Assembly (NCBI GenBank): GCA_028817685.1
Contig: JAPPPC010000201.1
Location: 1-6,297 of the forward strand
DNA: 6,297 nt
Origin: Rhodospirillaceae bacterium
Lineage (GTDB): Bacteria; Pseudomonadota; Alphaproteobacteria; UBA8366; GCA-2717185
Direction of reading: 5' to 3'
Shown here: piece by piece, positions 1 to 5,964 of the stretch
How positions within the stretch are numbered: position 1 is the stretch's first letter
Layout of the letters: the number at the start of each line of letters is the position of its first letter
Program-made: the position numbers and the translations under genes
Notes under the pieces: generated by a model
Seen by the model: the letters and a program-made list of their open reading frames with translations, nothing else
Database searches by the model: none
Told to the model about the DNA's origin: nothing

Positions 1-64
1 GCTGGGATTGAACCAGCGACCCCTACGATGTCAACGTAGTGCTCTCCCGCTGAGCTACGCGCCC
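1..64 (-). tRNA. tRNA-Val (anticodon GAC), 3' end cut by window edge
   Basis: Read on the minus strand, the cloverleaf is clear. The 5' acceptor strand GGGCGCG is at 64-58, followed by TA and a four-base-pair D stem (55-52 with 44-41). The anticodon stem CTACG/CGTAG (39-35 with 27-23) encloses the loop TTGACAT, with anticodon GAC at 32-30. A five-base variable region follows, then the T stem GCTGG/CCAGC (17-13 with 5-1) around TTCAATC. GAC reads GUC/GUU valine codons. The 3' acceptor strand and CCA end lie beyond position 1, so the gene is incomplete only because of the window. It is transcribed in the same direction as cpdR and has its own likely promoter. Confidence 0.96.
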
Positions 65-76
65 CTGTGGGAAGCG

Positions 77-104
77 GTTATATTCATTTAGGGCGCGAAT
101 GCAA
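77..104 (-). promoter_or_regulatory. sigma70-like promoter of the tRNA-Val gene
   Basis: On the minus strand a -35 element TTGCAT (104-99) is separated by 16 bp from a -10 element TATAAC (82-77). Initiation near position 70 would fall about six bases before the mature tRNA 5' end at 64, as expected for a tRNA transcript with a short leader. The promoter lies in the 60-bp gap between the cpdR stop and the tRNA, so the tRNA need not depend on cpdR transcription. The assignment rests on match and position only. Confidence 0.62.
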
Positions 105-124
105 GGCTTAGCGGCACGGTGAAA

Positions 125-511
125 TTACGTGGTCCCTCTGGGGGACGCGGCACCGCCCGCCAAGACCCCTTCAACATGAGAAACGAGTTCCGAAAGGGCG
201 AAAGGTTTCGACAGGACGCGCGCACCGCTGGCCAACACATCGGTTGCCTCCATCGCCTGTGCGGCGAAGCCGGTAACGAAGAGAATCGCTTGGCGTGGCG
301 TTCGCTCGAGCACCTGCCGCGCCAAGTCGACGCCATTCAAGCCGGGCATATCAATATCCATCACGAGCAGATCGAACGCTTCCTTCGCAACGTAGCGCGC
401 CGCTGTATCCCCGCTCGGCACTGCATCAACGTCATGCCCCGATCGGCTCAGCGCGCGGTCCAGAAAGACCCGCATCGCTTTGTCGTCTTCGGCGATCAGT
501 ATCTTCGCCAT
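125..511 (-). CDS. cpdR: CpdR-type single-domain response regulator
   Basis: A 128-residue protein made of one receiver domain with no output domain. The acidic pocket is E8-D9-D10, the phosphoacceptor is D52 in MDIDMPGLNG, the switch threonine is T80 in FVTGFAA, and the conserved lysine is K102 in VLSKPF. The opening MAKILIAEDD, the FVTGFAA stretch and VLSKPF are characteristic of alphaproteobacterial CpdR. In Caulobacter, unphosphorylated CpdR primes ClpXP to degrade cell-cycle substrates, and phosphorylation through the CckA-ChpT relay switches it off; that role is inferred here from similarity. The ATG at 511 was chosen because it matches the family N-terminus and has GGAG upstream; a TTG at 577 would add 22 atypical residues. 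It is divergent from the lytic transglycosylase and lies just upstream of the tRNA-Val. The C-terminus ends in an unconserved tail of about nine residues (GAASPRGTT). Confidence 0.88.
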   Translation of the reverse strand: MAKILIAEDDKAMRVFLDRALSRSGHDVDAVPSGDTAARYVAKEAFDLLVMDIDMPGLNGVDLARQVLERTPRQAILFVTGFAAQAMEATDVLASGARVLSKPFALSELVSHVEGVLAGGAASPRGTT

Positions 512-528
512 GCCCTTGCTCCGCTCTG

Positions 529-568
529 CCCACTTCGGTGGGAGGTTCCGCTGGCGGGCACGGCCCGC
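529..568 (-). promoter_or_regulatory. two tandem GC-rich hairpins upstream of cpdR
   Basis: Two perfect inverted repeats sit ahead of the cpdR start. One is CCCAC (529-533) with GTGGG (538-542) around a four-base loop. The other is GCGGGC (554-559) with GCCCGC (563-568) around a three-base loop. The nearer one ends 17 bases before the cpdR ATG, just upstream of its GGAG ribosome-binding site. On the plus strand the first has a C(TTCG)G loop. Neither is followed by a T run on either strand, so they are not typical intrinsic terminators. If transcribed they would form the cpdR 5' leader; any regulatory role is unproven. Confidence 0.35.
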
Positions 569-605
569 AAACGTCAATGGTTCGGAAAATAGGCTGCGCG
601 GATTG

Positions 606-649
606 CCGTTCCGTAAAAAAACGGAGTTAATTTCGGAATTAATTTACGG
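606..649. promoter_or_regulatory. nested palindromic element with a CtrA-box-like TTAA pair
   Basis: An inner inverted repeat TTAATT (627-632) / AATTAA (637-642) around TCGG is bracketed by an outer one, CCGTAAA (611-617) / TTTACGG (643-649). A third pairing, CCGTT (606-610) with AACGG (620-624), overlaps the outer left arm. On the minus strand the inner part reads TTAA-N8-TTAAC, close to the CtrA consensus TTAA-N7-TTAAC but one base longer. It lies about 115-131 bp upstream of cpdR and 129-144 bp upstream of the divergent transglycosylase, so it could serve either gene. What binds it, if anything, is unknown. Confidence 0.35.
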
Positions 650-770
650 GGCCGGCACGGAAGACGAACTTGTTCAGATTTCGGAAACCTTAAATCACTC
701 CCATAAGTTCACATGTCGCAATTCCCGTTACCAATCATAGAATGGCACAGTATTTGCGACGCTGTGTCCG

Positions 771-1550
771 ATGCTTCCACTGCTCAAAATCAGACCCGTT
801 GCGCTCGCCCTACCCGTGTTTCTGGCAACCGCCTTGGCCACCGGATGGTCCAGTTCGGCCGTCGCAAGCCAATCTATTGAAAAGACAGGCCAACTGTGTA
901 CCCAGGCCATTCGTACCCAGGAAAAGCGCAGCGGTATTCCGAACCGGCTGCTCGAAGCTATTGCGTCGGTGGAATCGGGCCGCTGGAACCGGGAAACCGG
1001 GGTAAACATTGCCTGGCCCTGGACCGTCACCGCCGAAGGGGCCGGCAAATTCTACCCCTCCCGCCGTGCGGCCATCGCGGCGGTAGAGGCGCTACAACGG
1101 CGCGGCATCCGTAATATCGACGTCGGGTGCATGCAGATTAATCTCGGCTACCATCCGGACGCATTCCGATCCTTGAACCATGCCTTCGACCCGTCAACCA
1201 ACGTTGCCTACGCAGCGAAATTCTTGAAAGAGCTGCGCATACAGCGGCGCAGTTGGGACAAGGCCATGCGCTACTACCACTCTTCGGATCCAAAACGGCA
1301 GCGCTATTACGGCGACAAGGTCTACAAGGCGCGTCACGCCATCCGCCTGCGCGACGCAAAAGAACGCCGCAACACCCGCGTCGCGCTTGCAAAGACGAGG
1401 CAGGCCAACCAGCCCTCAGTGCGGAACCCAAAAGTGAACGAGGTCGTGCGCGGTGTACCCCTGTCCTCTTGGCCACCCCGCAGCTATCGCGCGCAGCGCC
1501 AACTCGAAAACAGAGCGCGCAACTGGGCATTCAACAAGCGGCGCCACTAG
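771..1550 (+). CDS. secreted SLT-type lytic transglycosylase
   Basis: A 259-residue protein. Residues 1-32 look like a signal peptide: basic K6/R8, a hydrophobic stretch and a likely cleavage after AVA (residue 32), so it should act in the periplasm. The SLT domain spans roughly 40-195. The catalytic glutamate is E68 in ASVESG, and the family motif GCMQIN is at 119-124. YYHS near residue 170 stands where many SLT proteins have AYN. C43 and C120 could form a disulfide. Such enzymes cleave the MurNAc-GlcNAc bond of peptidoglycan to give 1,6-anhydro-MurNAc ends, for recycling or for inserting envelope machines. The last 60 residues are basic, low in obvious structure and unrecognised. The ATG at 771 is the only start that keeps a signal peptide, though its ribosome-binding site is poor. 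No flagellar or secretion gene is visible beside it to define its job. Confidence 0.87.
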   Translation: MLPLLKIRPVALALPVFLATALATGWSSSAVASQSIEKTGQLCTQAIRTQEKRSGIPNRLLEAIASVESGRWNRETGVNIAWPWTVTAEGAGKFYPSRRAAIAAVEALQRRGIRNIDVGCMQINLGYHPDAFRSLNHAFDPSTNVAYAAKFLKELRIQRRSWDKAMRYYHSSDPKRQRYYGDKVYKARHAIRLRDAKERRNTRVALAKTRQANQPSVRNPKVNEVVRGVPLSSWPPRSYRAQRQLENRARNWAFNKRRH

Positions 1551-1592
1551 AACCGATATACAGGTCGGACCAACATTCTATGTCGGCCGAAT

Positions 1593-1621
1593 TTGCCCGC
1601 GGTTAGAAGTTCCCCTAATTT
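1593..1621 (+). promoter_or_regulatory. possible promoter for the histidine kinase gene
   Basis: In the 104-bp gap before the kinase, TTGCCC (1593-1598) and TAATTT (1616-1621) are spaced by 17 bp and would start transcription near 1628, leaving a leader of about 27 bases. The -35 matches the sigma70 consensus at four of six positions and the -10 at three of six, so this is a weak candidate. An 8-bp palindrome GAATATTC (1622-1629) overlaps the predicted start point. Confidence 0.25.
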
Positions 1622-1654
1622 GAATATTCCTCAAGCGCAACAACACGGCGCGGG

Positions 1655-2740
1655 ATGAGCGAGTCCGGAACCTCGACAGTGGGAACAAACCTTTTGGAAA
1701 CCGTCATCGGCGCGATCGATGTCGGGATACTGGTCTTCGACGCTGCCGACCATCTGGTTCTTGCGAATCCCTGGGCCCTGAAACTTCATCCGGCGCTGTC
1801 CGACTCAATCGAAGCGAAGGAAAGTCGCCAGGCGACCGGCGAACGGCTCCTGGGCGAATCATCGCAATCACTGGAGGGGGCCGAGTTTCAGGTCGCCGAC
1901 CGCTGGATCCGCAGCCGGGAACGGCACGCCCAGGACGGCGGTGTCATCGTGGTGCTAACCGATATCACCAGCGAGAAGCATGCGGCAGGCCTGCAGATCG
2001 ATGCGCGCGACAGCGCCATGTTGGCCGATCGGGCGAAATCGGAATTTCTGGCCAACATGACCCATGAACTGCGTACGCCGCTCAATGCCGTCATCGGATT
2101 TGCGGAAGTCTTACGCGACGAACTTTATGGTCCGCTCGGCAGCGCCGAGTATCAGGATTTCGTTGCGGACATCTATGACAGCGGGCGGCATCTGCTGGCA
2201 GTTATTGACGACATCCTGGACCTATCCAAGATCGAAGTCGGCCGCCGAGAATTACGACCGCATCCCATGGACATTACACGGACGATCGACTCCGCCGTCC
2301 GCATGCTGGTGCATCGGGCGGAGTCGGGCGGTGTCGAGGTTTCCTGCGAATATGACGAAGATCTGCCTTTCCTCAACGGCGAGGAACGCGGCGTCAAACA
2401 GATCCTGCTCAATCTGCTAACCAATGCGGTCAAGTTCACGCCGCGCGGCGGCGCGGTCACCGTTTCCGCCTTGGAGAACCAAGGTCTGGACATCGTGGTG
2501 GCGGACAATGGCGTCGGTATCGCCGAAGAAGATCAGCAACGCGTGTTTACGCCTTTCGTCCAACTCGATGCGAGCGGCTTGCAGCGCTACGAGGGCGCGG
2601 GTCTGGGTCTGGCGCTGGTAAAATCGCTTGCGGAGATGCATGACGCAACCGTCGCCTTGAACAGCACGGAGGGCGAGGGCACAACCATCACCGTTCATTT
2701 CCCTGAAACGGCCTTGGTGCCCCGATCCAATACAGACTGA
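1655..2740 (+). CDS. soluble PAS-domain histidine kinase, DivJ/PleC/PdhS-like
   Basis: A 361-residue kinase with no transmembrane segment, so probably cytosolic. A PAS-like sensor domain covers about 14-105. HisKA follows (about 125-195) with the phosphoacceptor H137 in NMTHELRTPLNAVIGF, then HATPase_c (about 240-352). The ATP-binding landmarks are N257 in NLLTNAVKF, the G1 box DNGVG at 284-288, the F box FTPF at 298-301 and the G2 box GAGLGLAL at 314-321. The HisKA sequence, including YGPLG and DDILDLSKIE, resembles the group that talks to DivK/PleD-type regulators in alphaproteobacteria; that partner is inferred. All catalytic residues are present. There is no receiver domain and no adjacent cognate regulator apart from CpdR about 1.1 kb away, so it is an orphan kinase. 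The ATG at 1655 has only a weak GCGGG-like ribosome site; the PAS domain begins soon after, which supports this start. Confidence 0.88.
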   Translation: MSESGTSTVGTNLLETVIGAIDVGILVFDAADHLVLANPWALKLHPALSDSIEAKESRQATGERLLGESSQSLEGAEFQVADRWIRSRERHAQDGGVIVVLTDITSEKHAAGLQIDARDSAMLADRAKSEFLANMTHELRTPLNAVIGFAEVLRDELYGPLGSAEYQDFVADIYDSGRHLLAVIDDILDLSKIEVGRRELRPHPMDITRTIDSAVRMLVHRAESGGVEVSCEYDEDLPFLNGEERGVKQILLNLLTNAVKFTPRGGAVTVSALENQGLDIVVADNGVGIAEEDQQRVFTPFVQLDASGLQRYEGAGLGLALVKSLAEMHDATVALNSTEGEGTTITVHFPETALVPRSNTD

Positions 2741-2785
2741 ATCCTTGCGGTACAGTCGGCTTCGCGGTAATTGCCGGTCAGTCGC

Positions 2786-2792
2786 AAGGAGG
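2786..2792 (+). promoter_or_regulatory. Shine-Dalgarno of the class V aminotransferase
   Basis: AAGGAGG lies five bases before the ATG at 2798, a near-perfect anti-16S match. It fixes the start at 2798 instead of the in-frame TTG at 2771, which lies upstream of this site. It is the strongest ribosome-binding site in the window. Confidence 0.85.
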
Positions 2793-2797
2793 ACTGT

Positions 2798-3970
2798 ATG
2801 ACCATAGACGTTGCGCGGGTAAGATCTGATACACCGGGCTGTGAAAACCAAGCACACTTCAACAACGCCGGCGCCGCACTATCGCCGCAGCCGATACTGG
2901 ATACGGTGATCGCCCATCTCAATCGCGAGGCGGAGATCGGCGGATATGAAGCGGCGGCGGAGGCGTCCGATCGGCTTGAGCACTTATATGCCGCTGCAGC
3001 GCAGCTGGTCGGCGGTAAGCCGCAGGAAATCGCGTATATCGAGAACGCCACGCGGGCTTGGGACATGGCGTTTTACGCGATCGACTGGCAGGAAGGCGAT
3101 CAGATTTTGACCGCGCAGGCAGAATACGCCGCCAACTACATCGCCTATTTGCACATGGTCAAACGGCGCGGCGTCGAGATCATCGCGGTACCGAATGACC
3201 AACACGGGCAGATTTCAGTCTCGGCCTTGGAAGAGCGCATCACCGACCGCACAAAACTCATCGCGATTACCCATATCCCGACCAATGGCGGTTTGGTCAA
3301 TCCGGCGGCGGAGGTCGGCAAAGTCGCCAAGGCGCACGGCATTCACTACCTGCTCGATGCCTGTCAGTCCGTCGGCCAGATACCGATGGATGTGAAAGCG
3401 ATCGGCTGCGACATGCTGTCGGCGACCGGGCGCAAATATCTCCGCGGTCCCCGCGGGACGGGATTCCTGTGGGTCCGGGAGCCGCTGATCGAAACCCTGG
3501 ACCCACCCTTGCTCGATCTGCATGCGGCGACTCTCACAGGGCCGTACAGCTATGAGGTTCGCAACGACGCGCGCCGCTTCGAGAATTGGGAAAGTTTCGT
3601 CGCCGGGCGGCTCGGTCTCGCCGCGGCGATTGACTACGCGCTCGATCTCGGCATGGACGCCATACGCGACCGCATTTATGCGTTGGCGCAAAGGTTGCGA
3701 ACCGGCCTCGACACGCTTTCCGGCGTCACGGTCCGCGACCTCGGGGCGGAGAAATGCGGCATCGTCAGCTTCACCGTCGACGGTCATGCCCCCGCAGACA
3801 TCAAGGAAACTTTGGCGGCACAGCGGTTCAACGTCTCCGCTTCGCGGCGTAGTTCAACCTTGCTCGATATGGCGGACCGTCAGATCGACGCCCTCGTTCG
3901 CGCTTCGGTGCATTATTACAACACGGAGGAAGAGGTCGATCGGCTTATCGCCGCCGTGGACTCTCTTTAG
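2798..3970 (+). CDS. class V aminotransferase-fold PLP enzyme (cysteine desulfurase / C-S lyase-like)
   Basis: A 390-residue fold-type I PLP enzyme of the class V family, of normal length. Near the N-terminus HFNNAGAALSP (20-30) is the family's substrate-loop motif. D187 in LLDACQSVGQ should bind the pyridine nitrogen. K213 in ATGRKYLRGPRGTGFL is the expected Schiff-base lysine. The RKxLxGPRG form resembles the EgtE/isopenicillin-N-epimerase-like branch more than SufS/IscS, which usually have GHK. No catalytic cysteine loop typical of desulfurases was recognised, so iron-sulfur assembly is unlikely. The substrate is unknown: a C-S lyase, an epimerase-like or an aminotransferase reaction on an amino acid are all possible. 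No egtB or egtD is visible. It starts 57 bp after the kinase and its TAG stop overlaps the stop of the convergent dgcA-like gene, with no terminator between them. Confidence 0.83.
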   Translation: MTIDVARVRSDTPGCENQAHFNNAGAALSPQPILDTVIAHLNREAEIGGYEAAAEASDRLEHLYAAAAQLVGGKPQEIAYIENATRAWDMAFYAIDWQEGDQILTAQAEYAANYIAYLHMVKRRGVEIIAVPNDQHGQISVSALEERITDRTKLIAITHIPTNGGLVNPAAEVGKVAKAHGIHYLLDACQSVGQIPMDVKAIGCDMLSATGRKYLRGPRGTGFLWVREPLIETLDPPLLDLHAATLTGPYSYEVRNDARRFENWESFVAGRLGLAAAIDYALDLGMDAIRDRIYALAQRLRTGLDTLSGVTVRDLGAEKCGIVSFTVDGHAPADIKETLAAQRFNVSASRRSSTLLDMADRQIDALVRASVHYYNTEEEVDRLIAAVDSL

Positions 3971-4947
3971 CCCCAGAGCGCCGGCTCCGGTGGGCTCAGG
4001 GAACTGCCTTCGTAAGCGAGACCGTCCGGATGATCTTTCGCCAGCAGCAGCGGCCCATCCAGATCGACCACCTCCGCGCCCTGCGCTACCAACACCGCGG
4101 GTGCCATCGCCAGGGATGTGGCGATCATGCATCCGACCATGATCTTCATCCCGCGTGCCCGCGCCGCATCGCGTAGGGTCAGCGCCTCCGTCAGGCCGCC
4201 GGTCTTGTCGAGCTTAATGTTAACGAACTCGTAGCGGCCGTCGAGCGCCTCCAGATCGGCGCTGGTGTGGCAGGACTCATCAGCACAGATCGGTACCGGG
4301 TGTGCGCAATCCGCTAACACCGAATCTTGTCCCGCCGGAATGGGTTGCTCGATCATCTCGACACCTAGCGGCGCCAGTTCCGCGCTGAAGGGTTCGACCA
4401 TTTCCGGCGACCAACCTTCATTCGCATCGACGATTATACGGGTGTCCGGCGCAGCCTCTCGCACCGCCGAGACACGGGCGATATCGCCGTCACCAGTCAG
4501 CTTGAGCTTCATCAGCGGCCGGTGCGCGTTCTCCGCCGCCGCCTTGGCCATGTTCTCCGGTGTATCCAGGCTCAGCGTATAAGCCGTCACAAGCGGCCCT
4601 GGCGCATCCAGTCCCGCAAGCTGCCAGACCGGTTTGCTTTGCCGCTTCGCCTCCAAATCCCACAGCGCACAATCGAGCGCGTTCCGGGCCGCGCCCGCCG
4701 GCAGCGCTTCCTGCAGCGCCGCCCGGTCAAGCCCGTCCGAGACCGGCCCGGCAAACCGCTCGATATCGGCGATCACACCCTCCACGGTCTCGTCGTACCG
4801 GGCATAAGGCATACACTCCGCCCGGCCGACATGATCGCCGTCGCTGATCTCGGCGACCACAACTTCGGCACTGGTCCGGCTGCCACGTGAGATCGTGAAG
4901 GCCGTGGCCAGCGGCCACGACTGATGCGCGACCTTAAGCTGCGGCAT
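3967..4947 (-). CDS. dgcA: N-acetyl-D-glutamate racemase DgcA / dipeptide epimerase family (enolase superfamily)
   Basis: A 326-residue protein with the full active site of the muconate-lactonizing/dipeptide-epimerase branch of the enolase superfamily. The capping domain is N-terminal (about 1-115), followed by a TIM barrel. K147 and K149 in MKLKL supply one catalytic base. D174 (VDANEGW), E200 (MIEQP) and D223 (ADES) bind Mg2+. K245 in NIKLDKTGG is the opposite base. D295-L-D297 lies at the barrel end. Residue positions run two below those I recall for E. coli L-Ala-D/L-Glu epimerase. Because it follows a DUF1611 gene with a one-base overlap, the likely role is DgcA, which racemises N-acetyl-D-Glu to N-acetyl-L-Glu after acetylation by DgcN. 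The alternative is an L-Ala-D/L-Glu epimerase acting on muropeptides. Family assignment is firm; the exact substrate rests on context. The TAA stop overlaps the stop of the convergent class V gene. Confidence 0.86.
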   Translation of the reverse strand: MPQLKVAHQSWPLATAFTISRGSRTSAEVVVAEISDGDHVGRAECMPYARYDETVEGVIADIERFAGPVSDGLDRAALQEALPAGAARNALDCALWDLEAKRQSKPVWQLAGLDAPGPLVTAYTLSLDTPENMAKAAAENAHRPLMKLKLTGDGDIARVSAVREAAPDTRIIVDANEGWSPEMVEPFSAELAPLGVEMIEQPIPAGQDSVLADCAHPVPICADESCHTSADLEALDGRYEFVNIKLDKTGGLTEALTLRDAARARGMKIMVGCMIATSLAMAPAVLVAQGAEVVDLDGPLLLAKDHPDGLAYEGSSLSPPEPALWG

Positions 4948-5942
4948 CAGATGGCGTCGACAAGGCGCGCCGCGCCGTGCCGGAACGCGTCGACACAGGG
5001 CAAGCCAAGCTTGGCTTCCAGTTCCTGCAGCAGCTTATCGGCTTCGCCGTCGGACAAGGCCGACGTATTTACGGACACGCCGATGCAGCGAATATCCGGG
5101 TTGGTCAGCTGCCCTGCCCTGATATTCGCGTCGATCACCGCCTGCAGATCGGGCATGGGCACGGTCGGCGTGCCGCGCATGTGCGGCCGGGTCGGCTCGT
5201 GACACAGTACGATCGCATCCGGCTGCGCCCCGTGCAGCAGACCCAGCGTGACGCCGGCATACGCTGCGTGGAACAACGATCCTTGACCTTCAACCACATC
5301 CCAATGATCGTCGTCATTGTCTGGCGTCAGCCATTCGGTCGCGCCGGAAATGAAATCGGCGACCACCGCATCGACGGACACGCCATCGCCTGCGATGAAA
5401 ATGCCGGTTTGCCCGGTCGCCCGGAAGGTCGCCTTCATGCCCCGCGCCTTCATCTCCTTCTCGATCGCAAGCGAGGTAAACATCTTGCCGACAGACACGT
5501 CGGTACCGACGGTAAGAAGACGCTTGCCGGATCGTTTGTGGCCTTTCCCTGTGGCGAAATCGCGGGTCGGGTGACGCGCATCGTAAAGAGTGCGGCCGAG
5601 CTTCTCCGCCTTTGCGGCGACGCCGGGCAGGTCGGTTAGACGCATATGCAGCCCACTGGCGATATCCATGCCAAGATCGAGCGCGGTTTCCAGGCTGGAA
5701 ATCCACGTATCCGGCAAATAGCCGCCCTGGTTCACCACACCGACAACCAAGGTCTTCGCACCGGCGGCGGCGCCTTCTTCCAGCGTCATATCCGGCAAGC
5801 CGACATCGGCCTTACAGCCGTCGAAGCGCAGTTGGCCAAGGCACCATTCCGGTCGCCATTTGGCCACGCCATTTGCGGTCTTGGCGGCAAGCTGGTCCGC
5901 CGCATCGCCCAAGAACATGAGATATGGATTGGCAATACTCAC
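4947..5942 (-). CDS. dgcN: DUF1611 D-glutamate N-acetyltransferase DgcN
   Basis: A 331-residue DUF1611 (COG3367) protein. The N-terminal domain (about 1-130) opens with PYLMFLGDAADQLAAK and carries the family stretch GAKTLVVGVVNQGG (61-74). The C-terminal domain has a BioD-like P-loop GTDVSVGKM (146-154), a VEGQGSLFH motif (217-224) and CHEPTRPHMRG (247-257). Methionine instead of Thr/Ser after the P-loop lysine appears usual for this family. DgcN is known to acetylate D-Glu with acetyl-CoA, feeding DgcA; this function is assigned from family and gene pairing. The start is GTG at 5942, supported by GGGAG nine bases upstream and by the N-terminal match; the first internal ATG (residue 9) would remove conserved residues. 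Its TGA overlaps the ATG of dgcA (TGATG), suggesting translational coupling. It is 22 bp downstream of the class III aminotransferase, so the three form one transcript. Confidence 0.87.
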   Translation of the reverse strand: MSIANPYLMFLGDAADQLAAKTANGVAKWRPEWCLGQLRFDGCKADVGLPDMTLEEGAAAGAKTLVVGVVNQGGYLPDTWISSLETALDLGMDIASGLHMRLTDLPGVAAKAEKLGRTLYDARHPTRDFATGKGHKRSGKRLLTVGTDVSVGKMFTSLAIEKEMKARGMKATFRATGQTGIFIAGDGVSVDAVVADFISGATEWLTPDNDDDHWDVVEGQGSLFHAAYAGVTLGLLHGAQPDAIVLCHEPTRPHMRGTPTVPMPDLQAVIDANIRAGQLTNPDIRCIGVSVNTSALSDGEADKLLQELEAKLGLPCVDAFRHGAARLVDAI

Positions 5943-5951
5943 GGTCTAATT

Positions 5952-5956
5952 CTCCC
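5952..5956 (-). promoter_or_regulatory. Shine-Dalgarno deciding the GTG start of dgcN
   Basis: Minus-strand GGGAG, within GAGGGAGA (5958-5951), lies nine bases before the GTG at 5942-5940. It sits wholly in the 22-bp gap between the class III aminotransferase stop and dgcN and is the reason for choosing GTG over a later ATG. Confidence 0.7.
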
Positions 5957-5964
5957 TCTATACG

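Larger units (their letters stand above)
512..770. other. divergent intergenic region between cpdR and the transglycosylase gene
   Basis: These 259 bp contain no convincing gene on either strand; the open frames here are short, unconserved in appearance and overlap the hairpins. The region includes the hairpins and nested palindrome described separately. It also has three copies of the short palindrome TTCGGAA (581-587, 632-638, 680-686) at intervals of 51 and 48 bp. The central part (about 600-740) is visibly richer in A and T than the flanking genes, as expected for a promoter region. I could not identify a good sigma70 promoter for either flanking gene. Confidence 0.6.

Noticed and set aside
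1..64. tRNA-Val as an integration (att) site
   Set aside because: The 3' end where integration would occur is outside the window, and no integrase or repeated tRNA fragment is visible.
512..577. N-terminal extension of cpdR from a TTG at 577
   Set aside because: The extra 22 residues look nothing like a receiver domain and cover the two hairpins; the ATG at 511 gives the family-typical MAKILIAEDD start.
119..592. 157-residue plus-strand open frame opposite cpdR
   Set aside because: It is the antisense of a clear receiver-domain gene, shows no recognisable motif, and its composition is that of a GC-rich shadow frame.
611..642. Intrinsic terminator on the minus strand using the T run opposite 615-621
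   Set aside because: The stem ahead of the T run is the weak TTAATT/AATTAA pair, five bases separate it from the T run, and no minus-strand gene lies upstream to terminate.
480..740. Small plus-strand frame spanning the cpdR start and intergenic region
   Set aside because: It overlaps cpdR antisense, has no supported ribosome-binding site and no conserved-looking content.
2771..2797. TTG start for the class V enzyme
   Set aside because: The AAGGAGG site at 2786-2792 would lie inside the coding region; it is correctly spaced for the ATG at 2798.
3215..3787. 190-residue minus-strand frame within the class V gene
   Set aside because: Antisense shadow of a gene with clear catalytic residues; no motif of its own.
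3522..4142. 206-residue plus-strand frame bridging the class V gene and dgcA
   Set aside because: Arginine/serine/proline-rich out-of-frame translation overlapping two well-supported genes.
4977..5639. 220-residue plus-strand frame opposite dgcN
   Set aside because: Antisense shadow of the DUF1611 gene, with no recognisable domain or ribosome-binding site.
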